Notes: generated by a model not told the origin, from the letters alone. Positions 45,295-54,350 are shown, counted from the stretch's first letter. The stretch is DNA of 64,000 bases from Phormidium tenue FACHB-1052 (GCF_014696675.1 NZ_JACJQN010000001.1:372001-436000), one strand, 5' to 3'. A program made the numbers and translations.

Positions 45295-45939
45295 ATGCTT
45301 GTACAGCTTGTTCGCCCCCTGGTGCGTACCCAAGTGCAAATGCTGGCCCAGGCCCAGTCGGCCAGCAGCAAGCTGGTGGGCATGGTATCGCAGTGGCTCG
45401 GCTATCTGGGCATTCACGCCGAAGTGACTCAGCTGCAAACCACCGGCAATCGCATTCAGGTATCGCTCTGTGTGGGCAAGCCGGAGCAGTGTACTGAGGC
45501 TGAGTGGCAGCAAATTCTCGATAACCTCAACCGAGATGTCAACGCTGCCCCCGCCGTCGACACCCTCGCCTACAGCGCTATGCCCCCAGCTCATCAAAGC
45601 AAGGTGCAGCGACTTTTGGCCGCCATTCTCCACGCCAGCGGACAAGACCCCCTCGCAGATTGGCCCGCCCTGCGTCCCCGACTAGTGTCCATGGGCATGG
45701 AAGAATCGTTGCTGATGGGCATTCACGCAGCCCTAAAGGTACCCATGCCAATGGCTCTTTTAGTGGAGCAACTCGAACCTGAGGTAGCCGCCTTTGTGCT
45801 GTCAAAAGCCATTCACATTGCCCTGCTAGACCAGCAAATTAGCCAAGCTGAAGATACTGCCCTCAAAGCCCTGCTCAATGCCGTCGATTCCGGCACGGAT
45901 CCTCATGCTGAGTCGGTTTCCGTCTCTGGGATACCGTAA
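45295..45939 (+). CDS. Conserved cyanobacterial protein of unknown function
   Basis: 214 residues from ATG 45295, with GAGGAAAG seven bases upstream. Residues 1-75 (LVRPLVRTQVQMLAQAQSAS ... GIHAEVTQLQTTGNRIQVSL) form one part and 95-205 a helical part (QLEPEVAAFVLSKAIHIALL then QAEDTALKALL). No membrane segment, signal or catalytic motif is visible. I do not recognise the family. The gene is preceded by the structured region 45096-45249. Confidence 0.55.
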   Translation: MLVQLVRPLVRTQVQMLAQAQSASSKLVGMVSQWLGYLGIHAEVTQLQTTGNRIQVSLCVGKPEQCTEAEWQQILDNLNRDVNAAPAVDTLAYSAMPPAHQSKVQRLLAAILHASGQDPLADWPALRPRLVSMGMEESLLMGIHAALKVPMPMALLVEQLEPEVAAFVLSKAIHIALLDQQISQAEDTALKALLNAVDSGTDPHAESVSVSGIP

Positions 45940-46024
45940 GCGTGACGCTGCGCGAATGGCGCAGCCGCAACTTAAGACTAGGGCGATCGCGGCCCATCAT
46001 CATCAAATTGCAACCGCTAGCCCT

Positions 46025-46459
46025 ATGGACTCTGCTGCCGTTCTATTTCACCTTGCTTTTCCTGTGGCCGACATTTCCACAGCGAAAGACTTTTACGTCA
46101 CCGGGCTGGGCTGTAAGTCAGGACGGGAAACGGCCAGCTCTCTCATTCTCAACCTCTGTGGCCATCAGCTCGTGGCCCACACCACCGCCAACTTAGCCCC
46201 GCAAAAGGGAATTTACCCCCGCCACTTTGGCCTAGTGTTTTTGGTCGAGACCGACTGGGAAGCCCTACTGCACCGGGCCAAGGACAAGCAACTCAATTTC
46301 TACCAGGGCGAAAAGCGACGCTTTATGGGCAATATCCTAGAACATCGCACTTTCTTTCTGCAGGATCCATTTTTTAATCTGCTGGAGTTTAAGTATTACT
46401 GTCATCCCAGCGCCATCTTTGGTGAGGTAGACGAGGCTCGAGTGGGAGATGCCGAATAA
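46025..46459 (+). CDS. VOC-superfamily (glyoxalase-like) protein
   Basis: 144 residues from ATG 46025, where the domain begins (LFHLAFPVADISTAKDFYVT). The open frame reaches upstream into the previous gene, but that part has no domain character. The fold is two beta-alpha-beta-beta-beta modules with metal ligands expected at FHLAFPV (His), the ICE-like RHFGLVFLVET (His) and DPFFNLLEFKYY (Glu). The family includes extradiol dioxygenases, glyoxalase I and resistance proteins; this branch is annotated in cyanobacteria only as VOC family, function unknown. It lies 85 bp after the previous gene. Confidence 0.8.
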   Translation: MDSAAVLFHLAFPVADISTAKDFYVTGLGCKSGRETASSLILNLCGHQLVAHTTANLAPQKGIYPRHFGLVFLVETDWEALLHRAKDKQLNFYQGEKRRFMGNILEHRTFFLQDPFFNLLEFKYYCHPSAIFGEVDEARVGDAE

Positions 46460-46547
46460 GCTACTCCACCGCTGAGTCGCAGTAGAAGTTGTTCTCTCTC
46501 CCCGGCTGTCGCCGTGATAGGTTGAGGATCAGCGCAATAGAAAGGCT

Positions 46548-47603
46548 ATGCATAAAATTCCAGTCACTATCATTACCGGCTTTTTGGGGGCGGGTAAAAC
46601 TACCTTGATTCGCCAGCTGCTGCAAAACCCAGAGGGTCGGCGCATTGCCGTGTTGGTCAACGAGTTTGGCGAAGTCGGCATCGATGGCGACCTGCTGCGT
46701 AGCTGCCAGGTGTGTGACGAAGATGGGGAGGCGATCGCCTCCGAAACCAACATTCTCGAACTCACCAACGGCTGCCTCTGTTGCACCGTGCAGGAGGAGT
46801 TTTTGCCCACCATGCAGCAGCTCATGACCCGCCGCGAGCAAATAGACTGCATTGTGATCGAAACCTCTGGCCTCGCCCTGCCTAAGCCTTTGGTACAAGC
46901 CTTTCGCTGGCCTGAAATTCGCACCGCCGCCACCGTTGACAGCGTCATTACCTTAGTTGACTGCGAAGCACTGGCCGCAGGCGACCTGGTGTGCGACCTG
47001 CCCGCGCTGGAGGCCCAGCGCCAAGCCGACGACAGCCTCGACCACGAAACACCCCTCGAAGAACTGTTTGAGGACCAGCTCAACTGCGCCGACCTGGTGC
47101 TATTGACCAAGGTAGATAAGGTAAGCGCAGGCGATCGCACCCGCATCGAAACCTGGCTCACCCAGCAGCTGCCCCACCCGGTCAAAGTACTGAGCCTGGC
47201 CGGGGGTGAGGGCAGCAACCCCATCAGCCCCGACCTGCTGCTGGGCTTTAACGCCGCCGTCGAAGACAACCTCGACAGCCGCCCCAGCCACCACGACCAT
47301 GAGCATGACCACGACCATGACGACGACATCGTCGCTATCCCCATCGTGCTCGATCAAGGTTTTGAACCAAAGGCTCTGGTCAAGCGGTTAGAAATCCTTG
47401 CTGCCAACCACGAAATCTACCGCATCAAGGGCTTCGTTGATGTTCCCAACAAAGCCATGCGCCTAGTGGTTCACGGCGTTGGCCAGCGGTTTGACTCCTT
47501 CTTTGACCGAGCCTGGCAACCCAGCGAGCCTCGCCAGACGAGACTGGTCGTGATTGGTAAGGATTTGGATCAAGCGGTGATTCGGGCGGCGATCGCTGCC
47601 TAG
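46548..47603 (+). CDS. CobW-family metallochaperone GTPase (COG0523)
   Basis: 351 residues. G1 P-loop GFLGAGKTTLI at residues 11-21, metal-binding CLCC in LTNGCLCCTVQEEF, G3 VIETSGLALP, G4 LTKVDKV. A histidine/aspartate-rich metal loop (SHHDHEHDHDHDDD) separates the GTPase from the CobW_C domain. COG0523 proteins deliver metals to target enzymes; family members act on cobalt (CobW), zinc (ZNG1/ZigA) or others. The metal here is not defined; the His-rich loop suggests zinc or cobalt. Convergent with MsrP, only three bases between stops. Confidence 0.9.
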   Translation: MHKIPVTIITGFLGAGKTTLIRQLLQNPEGRRIAVLVNEFGEVGIDGDLLRSCQVCDEDGEAIASETNILELTNGCLCCTVQEEFLPTMQQLMTRREQIDCIVIETSGLALPKPLVQAFRWPEIRTAATVDSVITLVDCEALAAGDLVCDLPALEAQRQADDSLDHETPLEELFEDQLNCADLVLLTKVDKVSAGDRTRIETWLTQQLPHPVKVLSLAGGEGSNPISPDLLLGFNAAVEDNLDSRPSHHDHEHDHDHDDDIVAIPIVLDQGFEPKALVKRLEILAANHEIYRIKGFVDVPNKAMRLVVHGVGQRFDSFFDRAWQPSEPRQTRLVVIGKDLDQAVIRAAIAA

Positions 47604-47606
47604 CCC

Positions 47607-48596
47607 CTACCCATACAGCCCCGCCACATACTCCCCATAGCCGTTGTAGATCACCGTGGGCTGCTGCTCCCAGGAAAACATCGCCGTCGATTCTCCGATC
47701 AATCGCTCTTTAGCCTGCGACCAGCGCGGGTGAGGCACATCGGGCTCCACATTGGCCTCAAATTTATACTCATTGGGGGCTAGCGTATTCCAGTAGGTGG
47801 CGGGCTGCTCGGCCACAAACTCAATTTTGACAATTGACTTAGCCCCCTTAAAGCCATACTTCCAGGGCACCACCATGCGAATCGGGGCACCGTGTTGTTT
47901 CGGCAGGGTGCGCCCGTAAACGCCTACCGCAAAAAAGGCCAGGTCATTGGCCATTTCTTCTACAGTCAGCCCCTCGGTGTAGGGCCAGGGCAGGTTGCGG
48001 GCAAAACCCAGACTGGGGCCAGGGCACACCGCCGCATCATAGTAGGAGATAAACCGAACATACTTAGCCGCTGAGTTCGGCTCCACTGCCGCCATCAGCG
48101 ATCGCATGGGGAAACCAATCCACGGCACAACCATAGCCCAGGCTTCTACACAGCGAAACCGGTAGATACGCTCCTCCAGAGCAAAGCGCTGGGTTAAGTC
48201 ATTTAAGCTAAAGGTCTGAGGATTTTTGACCAACCCTGTCACCTCTACGCTCCAAGGGTCAGTCGGCAGAGCCTGGGCGCTCGCCCAAATATCTTTGCTG
48301 CCACCAAACTCGTAGAAATTGTTGTAGCGGCTGGCATACATTTGCGGCGTCGGCTCTCGCCCAGCATCGGCAAAGGCACCGTTGAGCTTCGCCCCGCTCA
48401 GGGGTTCTCCTAGGGTATTTGCCAGGTCTGCGTCCATCGTGGGCGATCGCTGACAGGCCCCCACGGAAGCCGCCGCGAAACCAACTCCGGCTCCAATCAG
48501 CGACTTCATAAACCGTCGCCGCTGCCAAAACACCCCCTCGGCAGTCACACGAGACTCTGGCAGCTGCCAGCCGGAGCGAGAGTGAAAGAAAACCAT
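47607..48596 (-). CDS. msrP: MsrP (YedY) methionine-sulfoxide reductase catalytic subunit
   Basis: 329 residues. The Tat signal is QRRRFMKSLIGAGVGFAAAS. The molybdopterin-binding sulfite-oxidase fold includes YRFRCVEAWAMVVPWIGFPM, whose Cys coordinates Mo, then ISYYDAAVCPGPSLGFARNL and YGFKGAKSIVKIEFVAEQPA. MsrP repairs oxidised Met in envelope proteins using electrons from the membrane haem protein MsrQ (YedZ), which is not encoded nearby. Export needs Tat; TatC ends at the left edge of the window. Mo-cofactor comes through MoeA. Confidence 0.93.
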   Translation of the reverse strand: MVFFHSRSGWQLPESRVTAEGVFWQRRRFMKSLIGAGVGFAAASVGACQRSPTMDADLANTLGEPLSGAKLNGAFADAGREPTPQMYASRYNNFYEFGGSKDIWASAQALPTDPWSVEVTGLVKNPQTFSLNDLTQRFALEERIYRFRCVEAWAMVVPWIGFPMRSLMAAVEPNSAAKYVRFISYYDAAVCPGPSLGFARNLPWPYTEGLTVEEMANDLAFFAVGVYGRTLPKQHGAPIRMVVPWKYGFKGAKSIVKIEFVAEQPATYWNTLAPNEYKFEANVEPDVPHPRWSQAKERLIGESTAMFSWEQQPTVIYNGYGEYVAGLYG

Positions 48597-49288
48597 AGCG
48601 ATCAGTCCTAGGATGACAAACTGGCGATCGCCAGCCTAAAGTCCATTTTGGCATCGCCTCTCTGACCGTAGATTAATTTAGGGTGAGCAAGGTACAGCTA
48701 CACCGACCCTAAACTAGGTATTGACTCCGAACTTATGTAACGGTTCTGAACCCACCCCAGGGAAAATACGGGACTTTGTTCTAGTCACCCAAGCAGAGGT
48801 TAAAGACTTAATTTCAATCAAAAGCCAGGCTTGCCCAGCCGCCTCCGTAAGAATCGGCAGACTTCGCCAAAAGTTTACAGAGCCATAGAAATTATGTAAA
48901 CAAGGCCAAACCGATTGGGGTGCAAGGCCTGGCGATTCACAAATTTTGAGAGGGAGCCCCCAAATCAGCCCTCTCAGGCCTTAGCAAGCAGGAGCTGAGT
49001 TGGAAGACTTTAGAACAGAATCGCCAGCTCTTATACTAATGAGGCGAGTCCATAGGTATCCGTAGTTACGCCATTGTGGTCGCCTCCGTCGGCCCTTAGT
49101 CTTAATATCACGAGCACACGATCCTGTGATGCACTGCTTTGTCGTTAACAGAGAGTAGCTGAGCGAGGGCAGCGAGGTTTTCTCTACCGCCTATTCCCCC
49201 AACTATCTTTGCTACCGTTTAAGGCCCCACCGTCAGGCAGCATAGTTCTCGGTTTACCCGATTGGATTCACCACTTCCTGAGATCGCC
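48597..49288. other. Large divergent intergenic region between msrP and sigF
   Basis: 692 bp without a gene. It contains an 8-bp inverted repeat, tttagggt at 48677-48684 with 48706-48713, a gtttaca at 48873-48879 with its inverse tgtaaac at 48895-48901, and one GTA-N8-TAC at 49056-49069. The length suggests complex promoters or an unannotated RNA. Confidence 0.4.
49056..49069 (+). promoter_or_regulatory. NtcA-type palindrome GTA-N8-TAC
   Basis: GTA at 49056-49058 and TAC at 49067-49069, with TAGTCT 27 bp downstream as a possible -10. It is 220 bp upstream of the sigF ATG. The pattern is expected many times by chance in 64 kb, so this is only a candidate. Confidence 0.2.
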
Positions 49289-50068
49289 ATGGTCGCTACT
49301 TCCCGGTTTCAAGCTAAAGGCAGCACCCTAGAACTGCTGCGGCTCTATCAGAGCAATCCCGATCTCAACTTGCGCAATCAGCTGGTGCAGCTCAACATTG
49401 GATTAGTCCGGCGCGAGGCCTACCGCTGGCTGCAACAATCTAACGAAACCTTTGACGACCTCATGCAGGTGGGTAGCTTGGGGTTGATTCGCGCCATCGA
49501 GCGCTTTGATATGGGCAAGGGCTATGCCTTTAGTTCCTTTGCGATTCCCTACATTCGCGGCGAGATTCAGCACTACCTGCGCGACAAAAGCACCTCTATG
49601 CGCATCCCACGGCGATGGCAGGCGCTGCAAAGCCAGTCGGCCCGGGTGATTCGCCAGCTACAAGCCGATCTGGGCCGGCTGCCCAACGATGCCGAAATTT
49701 CTGCGGCCCTTGATATCTCTACAGCCGAATGGCAAGAGGTCAAGCTGGCCACTCGCAACCGATCGCTGCTGAGCCTTGACGCCCCAGTGCAAGATGAAGA
49801 ATCAGGCTGTCTAGGCGACCTGCTGCCCGACCTGAAATATAAAAGCTTTCAGCTGGCTCAGGAAGATCAACTTCGCCTCCAACAGGCTCTGCACCAACTT
49901 GAGCATCGCACCCGTGAAGTGCTGGAGTTTGTCTTTCTCTACGACCTCACCCAAAAAGAAACCGCCGAACGCATGGGGATTAGCGCCGTTACCGTATCGC
50001 GCCGAGTGAAGCAAGGGCTAAAGCATCTTCAGGTGCTGATGGTGTCTAACGAAGACGAAACCGCCTAA
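49289..50068 (+). CDS. sigF: Group 3 sigma factor, SigF-like
   Basis: 259 residues from ATG 49289 (the frame opens with TTG at 49262). Sigma region 2 is FDDLMQVGSLGLIRAIERFD followed by AFSSFAIPYIRGEIQHYLRD; region 3 covers SARVIRQLQADLGRLPNDAE; region 4 helix-turn-helix is LTQKETAERMGISAVTVSRR. It belongs to the SigB/F/G group of alternative sigma factors. In Synechocystis SigF controls type IV pilus and surface genes. The next gene encodes a Pro/Gly-rich membrane protein with a possible pilus link, which fits. Confidence 0.85.
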   Translation: MVATSRFQAKGSTLELLRLYQSNPDLNLRNQLVQLNIGLVRREAYRWLQQSNETFDDLMQVGSLGLIRAIERFDMGKGYAFSSFAIPYIRGEIQHYLRDKSTSMRIPRRWQALQSQSARVIRQLQADLGRLPNDAEISAALDISTAEWQEVKLATRNRSLLSLDAPVQDEESGCLGDLLPDLKYKSFQLAQEDQLRLQQALHQLEHRTREVLEFVFLYDLTQKETAERMGISAVTVSRRVKQGLKHLQVLMVSNEDETA

Positions 50069-50137
50069 AACGCTCTGCATCCTCAGAATTGAGCTATCGT
50101 TTAGGAACATCGGCTCAGGAAGCAAGGAGGCTAAGCC

Positions 50138-51172
50138 ATGGGGGCGATCGCGTTTTTAGTCTTATTTATTCTCGGCTTTTTGCTGGCTACTGTGGGCAGC
50201 ATCGTTGGCATTGTAGACGCGTTTAAGGTTAGCCCTGTCTGGGGTTTGCTGTCGCTGCTTGTCCCCTTTGCTCTCCTGGTCTATTGGATTAAGTTTCGAG
50301 GCCGCAAGTGGGCTCGCAACAGCTTCCTGATATCCGTAGGCGGGCTGCTGTCCATGCTGGCGTCGGTGCCTTTCTTAGGCGGGTTTATTGCCCAGAGAGC
50401 CCAGCAGGCCGGTGCCCCCATTGAAGAGAGCATTCCTGCGGAAGAAGTTCCGGTAGAGTCGGTGCCAGTACCTGACGAGCCAGTGGCGACCCAAGAGGAC
50501 TTTGCCGAGCCTCTGGTGCCCATTGCACCTCAGTTCTCTCCCATTGCTCGGGCCGATCTAATTCAGTCTACAGACCCCAACGAGCGGCTTCAGCAAATTA
50601 ACAACAGCCGTACCGATCCCTTCGCCATAGTGCCCATTCCCCCGCCGCCGCCCCGGGTGATTGCTCCACCGCCGCCCCCAGGAGGCACGTCCCCTGGCAC
50701 GGCTACGGCTGGTAACACCGCGGGGGGTGGCAGAGCAGGTGCAGGTGGTGGCGCTGGATCCGCTGTGGCTAGGGCTGGTGGCAGTGGCGCTGGTGCAGCT
50801 AGATCTGGTGGTACTACTGGCGCTGCGGGTAGTACATCGGGTGGGTCAGGGGCCGCTGCGGGCAACGCTGGTGCTGGACGACCCACAGCCCCGCCGCCAT
50901 TAGCACCGCTACCCCAGCTCCCGCAGCCCACTCTGGCGCAGGCCGTGCAGGTGACCGGGGTGATGACCATTGGCAACGAGAACTTTGCTGTGGTAGAGAC
51001 CTCTGCTGGGAGTCAATACGTCAAGGCGGGTCAGCGGGTCTCGAACGGCCAGGTATTGGTTAAGCGCATCGATATGCGCGGTAGCGATCCGGTGGTGGTG
51101 CTAGAAGAGAACGGTATTGAGGTATCGCGCCCAGTGGGTGCGCCTTCTACAGCCGAAGAGCCCGCGGCTTAG
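50138..51172 (+). CDS. Membrane protein with Pro/Gly-rich linker and PilP-like C-terminus
   Basis: 344 residues with AAGGAGG eight bases before the ATG. Residues 1-85 hold three hydrophobic segments (IAFLVLFILGFLLATVGSIV, VWGLLSLLVPFALLVY, NSFLISVGGLLSMLASVPF). Residues ~100-265 are low-complexity: acidic and Pro-rich, then long Gly/Ala/Ser stretches. The C-terminal ~70 residues (TGVMTIGNENFAVVETSAGS ... VLVKRIDMRGSDPVVVLEEN) form a compact beta domain resembling PilP or type II secretion GspC/HR domains. A role in envelope or pilus assembly is inference. It is 69 bp after sigF and ends at a strong terminator. Confidence 0.65.
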   Translation: MGAIAFLVLFILGFLLATVGSIVGIVDAFKVSPVWGLLSLLVPFALLVYWIKFRGRKWARNSFLISVGGLLSMLASVPFLGGFIAQRAQQAGAPIEESIPAEEVPVESVPVPDEPVATQEDFAEPLVPIAPQFSPIARADLIQSTDPNERLQQINNSRTDPFAIVPIPPPPPRVIAPPPPPGGTSPGTATAGNTAGGGRAGAGGGAGSAVARAGGSGAGAARSGGTTGAAGSTSGGSGAAAGNAGAGRPTAPPPLAPLPQLPQPTLAQAVQVTGVMTIGNENFAVVETSAGSQYVKAGQRVSNGQVLVKRIDMRGSDPVVVLEENGIEVSRPVGAPSTAEEPAA

Positions 51173-51199
51173 CTGTTTCTGTTTGGCTAAATCCTGAGC

Positions 51200-51241
51200 A
51201 ATAGCAAAGCCCGGAGGATCACCTCTGGGCTTTGCTATTGT
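51200..51241 (+). terminator. Rho-independent terminator
   Basis: aatagcaaagccc (51200-51212) pairs with 51227-51239, and inside it gagg with cctc around loop ATCA; TTGTT follows. It ends the sigF/membrane-protein transcript. Confidence 0.9.
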
Positions 51242-51297
51242 TGTGAGCCCTGCACCCCGCAGCAAGTCGTGTCAGAATGTGAATTGCTCGATGTGGT

Positions 51298-52494
51298 GTG
51301 GATTTTTATATGCCGCTTGAAACGGTTGTTTGGCAGGGATTGTGGGGCGCGATCGCGATCCTAGTAGCAGAGGCGGTGCGCGATATTTATCATATGGTCA
51401 GCCACTACTGGCCGCCCCTCATGCGCCTTCACAACTGGCATCATCGGGCCTATAAAAAAGACTTTACCCCCGTTAGCTCCGACCTCTATCGCCAGGCTCA
51501 GCTCTATAACGACACCCCCGAAGCCATTGTCATGACTGGGGCACTGGCGGGTCTAGCGATTTCTACTGGCATCGCTGGGCTGTGGCTGGGGTCACTATAT
51601 GGGTTGGGGTTTTTGCTGGCTGCGATCGCCCGCTCCCAGGGCTGGTTGCTGACCACCGACCTCACCCACGAACCCGGCGAACTCACCACAATCCCCGGCA
51701 ACTGGCGCGTGAACCGCACCTACCACTGGCGGCACCACTTCGACGACACCAACGCCTACTTTGCTGGCTACTTTACGGGTCTGGACAAGCTGATGGGCAC
51801 CGCTGTTTCTCTCAAGGGCAAAACCGTGGCGGTTACTGGCGCGTCGGGCACGATGGGCCGCGCCCTGCTCAAGGAGTTGGTTCGCCAAAAGGCTCGCCCG
51901 ATCGCCCTGACAACTTCCCCCAATGCCACCTTTGAGGAGGGCATTCCCTGCTGGCAGTGGCAGCCTGGGGCTGAAGCCGATCTGCGCGAGGCGCTCAAGA
52001 AGGTGGATATTTTGATTTTGAACCACGGGCTGAATGTGCATGGCGATCGCACCCCTGAAGCCATTCAAACCTCGCTGGAGGCCAACGCCCTTTCAGGCCA
52101 CCGTTGGATGGAAGTCTTTTTTAGCACCGTAGAAACCTCACCCCAGCGGGCTACCAAAGAAGTCTGGGTCAACACCTCCGAAGCCGAGGTAAACCCGGCT
52201 TTTAGCCCGCTATACGAATTGTCTAAACGACTGATGGGCGATTTGGTGAGTCTGCGGCGGCTCGATGCACCCTGCGTAGTGCGCAAGGTGGTCTTGGGGC
52301 CATTTAAGAGCAACCTCAACCCAGTGGGGGTAATGTCTGCCGATTGGGTAGCCTGGGCGGTGGTAGCGTTGGCCAAGCGCAACGTGCGCAACATCATCGT
52401 CACCATCAACCCGCTGACCTATTTGTTATTTCCGATCAAAGAACTGAGTCAGGGGATCTATTTCAGGCTCTTTACTCGCTCCAGTGAGAGCTGA
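51298..52494 (+). CDS. Sterol desaturase-like / short-chain dehydrogenase fusion
   Basis: 398 residues from GTG 51298, or 394 from ATG 51310. Residues 1-170 are a membrane fatty-acid-hydroxylase-like domain with His boxes: HNWHH, LTHEPGE and HWRHHFDD. Residues 175-398 are an SDR domain with VAVTGASGTMGRALLKEL and LYELSKRLMGDL, the latter containing YxxxK. The arrangement is familiar in cyanobacteria as a 'bifunctional sterol desaturase/short-chain dehydrogenase' of unknown substrate. A di-iron oxygenase paired with a reductase would oxidise and then reduce a lipid; inference only. Confidence 0.8.
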   Translation: MDFYMPLETVVWQGLWGAIAILVAEAVRDIYHMVSHYWPPLMRLHNWHHRAYKKDFTPVSSDLYRQAQLYNDTPEAIVMTGALAGLAISTGIAGLWLGSLYGLGFLLAAIARSQGWLLTTDLTHEPGELTTIPGNWRVNRTYHWRHHFDDTNAYFAGYFTGLDKLMGTAVSLKGKTVAVTGASGTMGRALLKELVRQKARPIALTTSPNATFEEGIPCWQWQPGAEADLREALKKVDILILNHGLNVHGDRTPEAIQTSLEANALSGHRWMEVFFSTVETSPQRATKEVWVNTSEAEVNPAFSPLYELSKRLMGDLVSLRRLDAPCVVRKVVLGPFKSNLNPVGVMSADWVAWAVVALAKRNVRNIIVTINPLTYLLFPIKELSQGIYFRLFTRSSES

Positions 52495-52535
52495 TGATCA
52501 TAGGTTCACAACTCTCGCTGCTAAATTTTGCCCAA

Positions 52536-52835
52536 CTAGCTACGGTTAAAGAACTCGACTTGGGGCAGACGGGGGTCGTTGACCATGCCCAAACCCTGGA
52601 AATCCCAGCGGTTGATTAAGGGTTTGAGGCTAGAGGCGGTGATGGTCTCGATCGCAAATTTGTCGCTCAGCTCGGGGGCGTGGGCGTTGAGGTAGCTGAG
52701 GGCATCGTAGTCGGCAGTAAACACCAGCAGAAACCCCGTAGGAAGAGGTTGATCGGGGCTAGCACCGTGGGGGCGGGCGACCAAATAGCTGCCGTCGGCG
52801 CGCGATCGCAGCAAATAATAGAGTTGAGAAACCAT
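52536..52835 (-). CDS. Small conserved hypothetical protein
   Basis: 99 residues. YYLLRSRADGSYLVARPHGA, then FLLVFTADYDALSYLNAHAP and IETITASSLKPLINRWDFQG give an alternating strand/helix fold. I recall similar short proteins as cyanobacterial hypotheticals. Ten bp downstream of the DUF6010-like gene and in the same direction. Confidence 0.6.
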   Translation of the reverse strand: MVSQLYYLLRSRADGSYLVARPHGASPDQPLPTGFLLVFTADYDALSYLNAHAPELSDKFAIETITASSLKPLINRWDFQGLGMVNDPRLPQVEFFNRS

Positions 52836-52844
52836 AGTTCAACG

Positions 52845-53288
52845 TTAAGATTTAAGGCTCGATAGGGCCGAGATGGGGTCAGGCGTTGCCCGGCTACGGG
52901 TTAGCTGGGTAATCAGAATATAGATGGCCACCACTAGATCAAAGCTGATGCAGCTAATGGCATACCCCTGAGGGGCAAAGGCTGAGCCACGGCCTAGCAC
53001 GTGTAGCCCGACATCCCATAGGGGATGCGCTAGCCATCCCAGCATTAGCCACCAGCGCGATCGGTACAGACCCAGGCCAGCCGCTACCCCATAGCCAAGA
53101 GCCCCGCCCATTTCAGTGACCACCCATGCCGCTGAGGCCTGCCCAATCCAGGCAAAGGCAATATAGAGAACTGCGGCTATCCCCAGCCCGAGGGCCAGAA
53201 TGCGATTTTCCTGCGGTGACTGCGCGGCGAGCCCCAAGAAAACAACCGCGCCCAAAGCGCCCAACAGTAGATAGGTTAAGGCGATCAT
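52845..53288 (-). CDS. DUF6010-like integral membrane protein
   Basis: 147 residues with four to five hydrophobic segments (LTYLLLGALGAVVFLGLAA, LGIAAVLYIAFAWIGQAS and others) and conserved WLAHPLWDVGLH. It resembles small DUF6010 membrane proteins; no function is known. The start ATG at 53288 is six bases from the end of the ABC permease gene, so both probably belong to one transcript. Confidence 0.65.
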   Translation of the reverse strand: MIALTYLLLGALGAVVFLGLAAQSPQENRILALGLGIAAVLYIAFAWIGQASAAWVVTEMGGALGYGVAAGLGLYRSRWWLMLGWLAHPLWDVGLHVLGRGSAFAPQGYAISCISFDLVVAIYILITQLTRSRATPDPISALSSLKS

Positions 53289-53294
53289 AGGCCA

Positions 53295-54350
53295 CTAGTT
53301 GATGTCTGAGAGGCGAATGCGCGGGTCAGCAAAGCTCAGCGCTAGATCCGCCAGCAGGTTGCCCACAATCAGCAGCACCGCCCCCGTAATCAAGCTGGCC
53401 ATCACCAGATACAAGTCCTGAGCTTGCACCGCTTCAAGGGTCAGTTTCCCTAAACCAGGCCAGTTGAAATAGGTTTCGGTAATGAATGAGCCGCCCAGCA
53501 AACCCGCAAACTCAAAGCCCAGAAGCGTGATCAGCGGGTTCACCGCATTGCGCAGGGCATGGACGTAAACCACGCGATTTTCTGACAAGCCTTTGGCGCG
53601 GGCGGTTTGAATGTAGTTTTGGCGCAGCACGTCGAGCAGTTGCCCTCGGGTCACCCGCTGGAGCCCGGCAAAGCTGGTGATGCTCAGGGCCAGGGTCGGC
53701 AAGATCAGGTGCCAGCCCACATCCACGAGCTTGCCAAACCAGTTGAGGTCGTCGTGGATAATGCTGGTGCGTCCGCCGATGGGGAACAGCGGGGCCACGC
53801 TCTGAGCAAAAAACAGCAGCAGCAGGCCGGTGACAATGCTGGGCATGCCCTGCCCCAGATAGCTCAGCACCCGCAACACGCGATCGGTAGGGCGGTTTTG
53901 GTTGACAGCACTCACAATGCCCATAGGAATGGCGATTAGCCAGGTAACCAAAAAGGCTGCAAAGGCGAGCAACAGGGTATTAGGCACCCGCTCCCAGAGC
54001 AGGTCGATCACTGGGCGCTGGTAGGCAAAGCTGAGGCCAAAGTTGCCGTGGAAGATCACCTGGTAGAGCCAGTTGAGGTACTGCCGCCAGGCGGGCTGGT
54101 CGAGGCCAAACTGGGCTTCTAGCTGTGCCAGGGTCTCGGGCGAAAACTGCGGGCTTTGCCGATACTGATCGAGAAAATTGCCCGGCGCGAGCTGAATTAC
54201 AAAGAAGCTGAGGGCCGAGGCCAGCAGCAGCGTCAGGGCGGCCTGCAAGATACGCTTCAGCACATAGAGGACGGTTTCGCTGTTGGCCAAGACCACCAGG
54301 CGTTCCCAGGGGCTGACTGAAGGGCGGCGAGGAGTAGAAGACTGAGCCAT
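53295..54350 (-). CDS. ABC transporter permease, DppB/OppB type
   Basis: 351 residues from ATG 54350 (an ATG at 54362 is four codons earlier). Six membrane helices, with a characteristic N-terminal VLKRILQAALTLLLASALSF then VIQLAPGNFLDQYR, and the EAA loop ARAKGLSENRVVYVHALRNA that couples to the ATPase. It is the first of the two permeases of peptide/nickel (or oligosaccharide) importers; the partner permease, ATPases and binding protein are not in the window. It stands alone, so it may be an orphan subunit. Confidence 0.9.
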   Translation of the reverse strand: MAQSSTPRRPSVSPWERLVVLANSETVLYVLKRILQAALTLLLASALSFFVIQLAPGNFLDQYRQSPQFSPETLAQLEAQFGLDQPAWRQYLNWLYQVIFHGNFGLSFAYQRPVIDLLWERVPNTLLLAFAAFLVTWLIAIPMGIVSAVNQNRPTDRVLRVLSYLGQGMPSIVTGLLLLFFAQSVAPLFPIGGRTSIIHDDLNWFGKLVDVGWHLILPTLALSITSFAGLQRVTRGQLLDVLRQNYIQTARAKGLSENRVVYVHALRNAVNPLITLLGFEFAGLLGGSFITETYFNWPGLGKLTLEAVQAQDLYLVMASLITGAVLLIVGNLLADLALSFADPRIRLSDIN

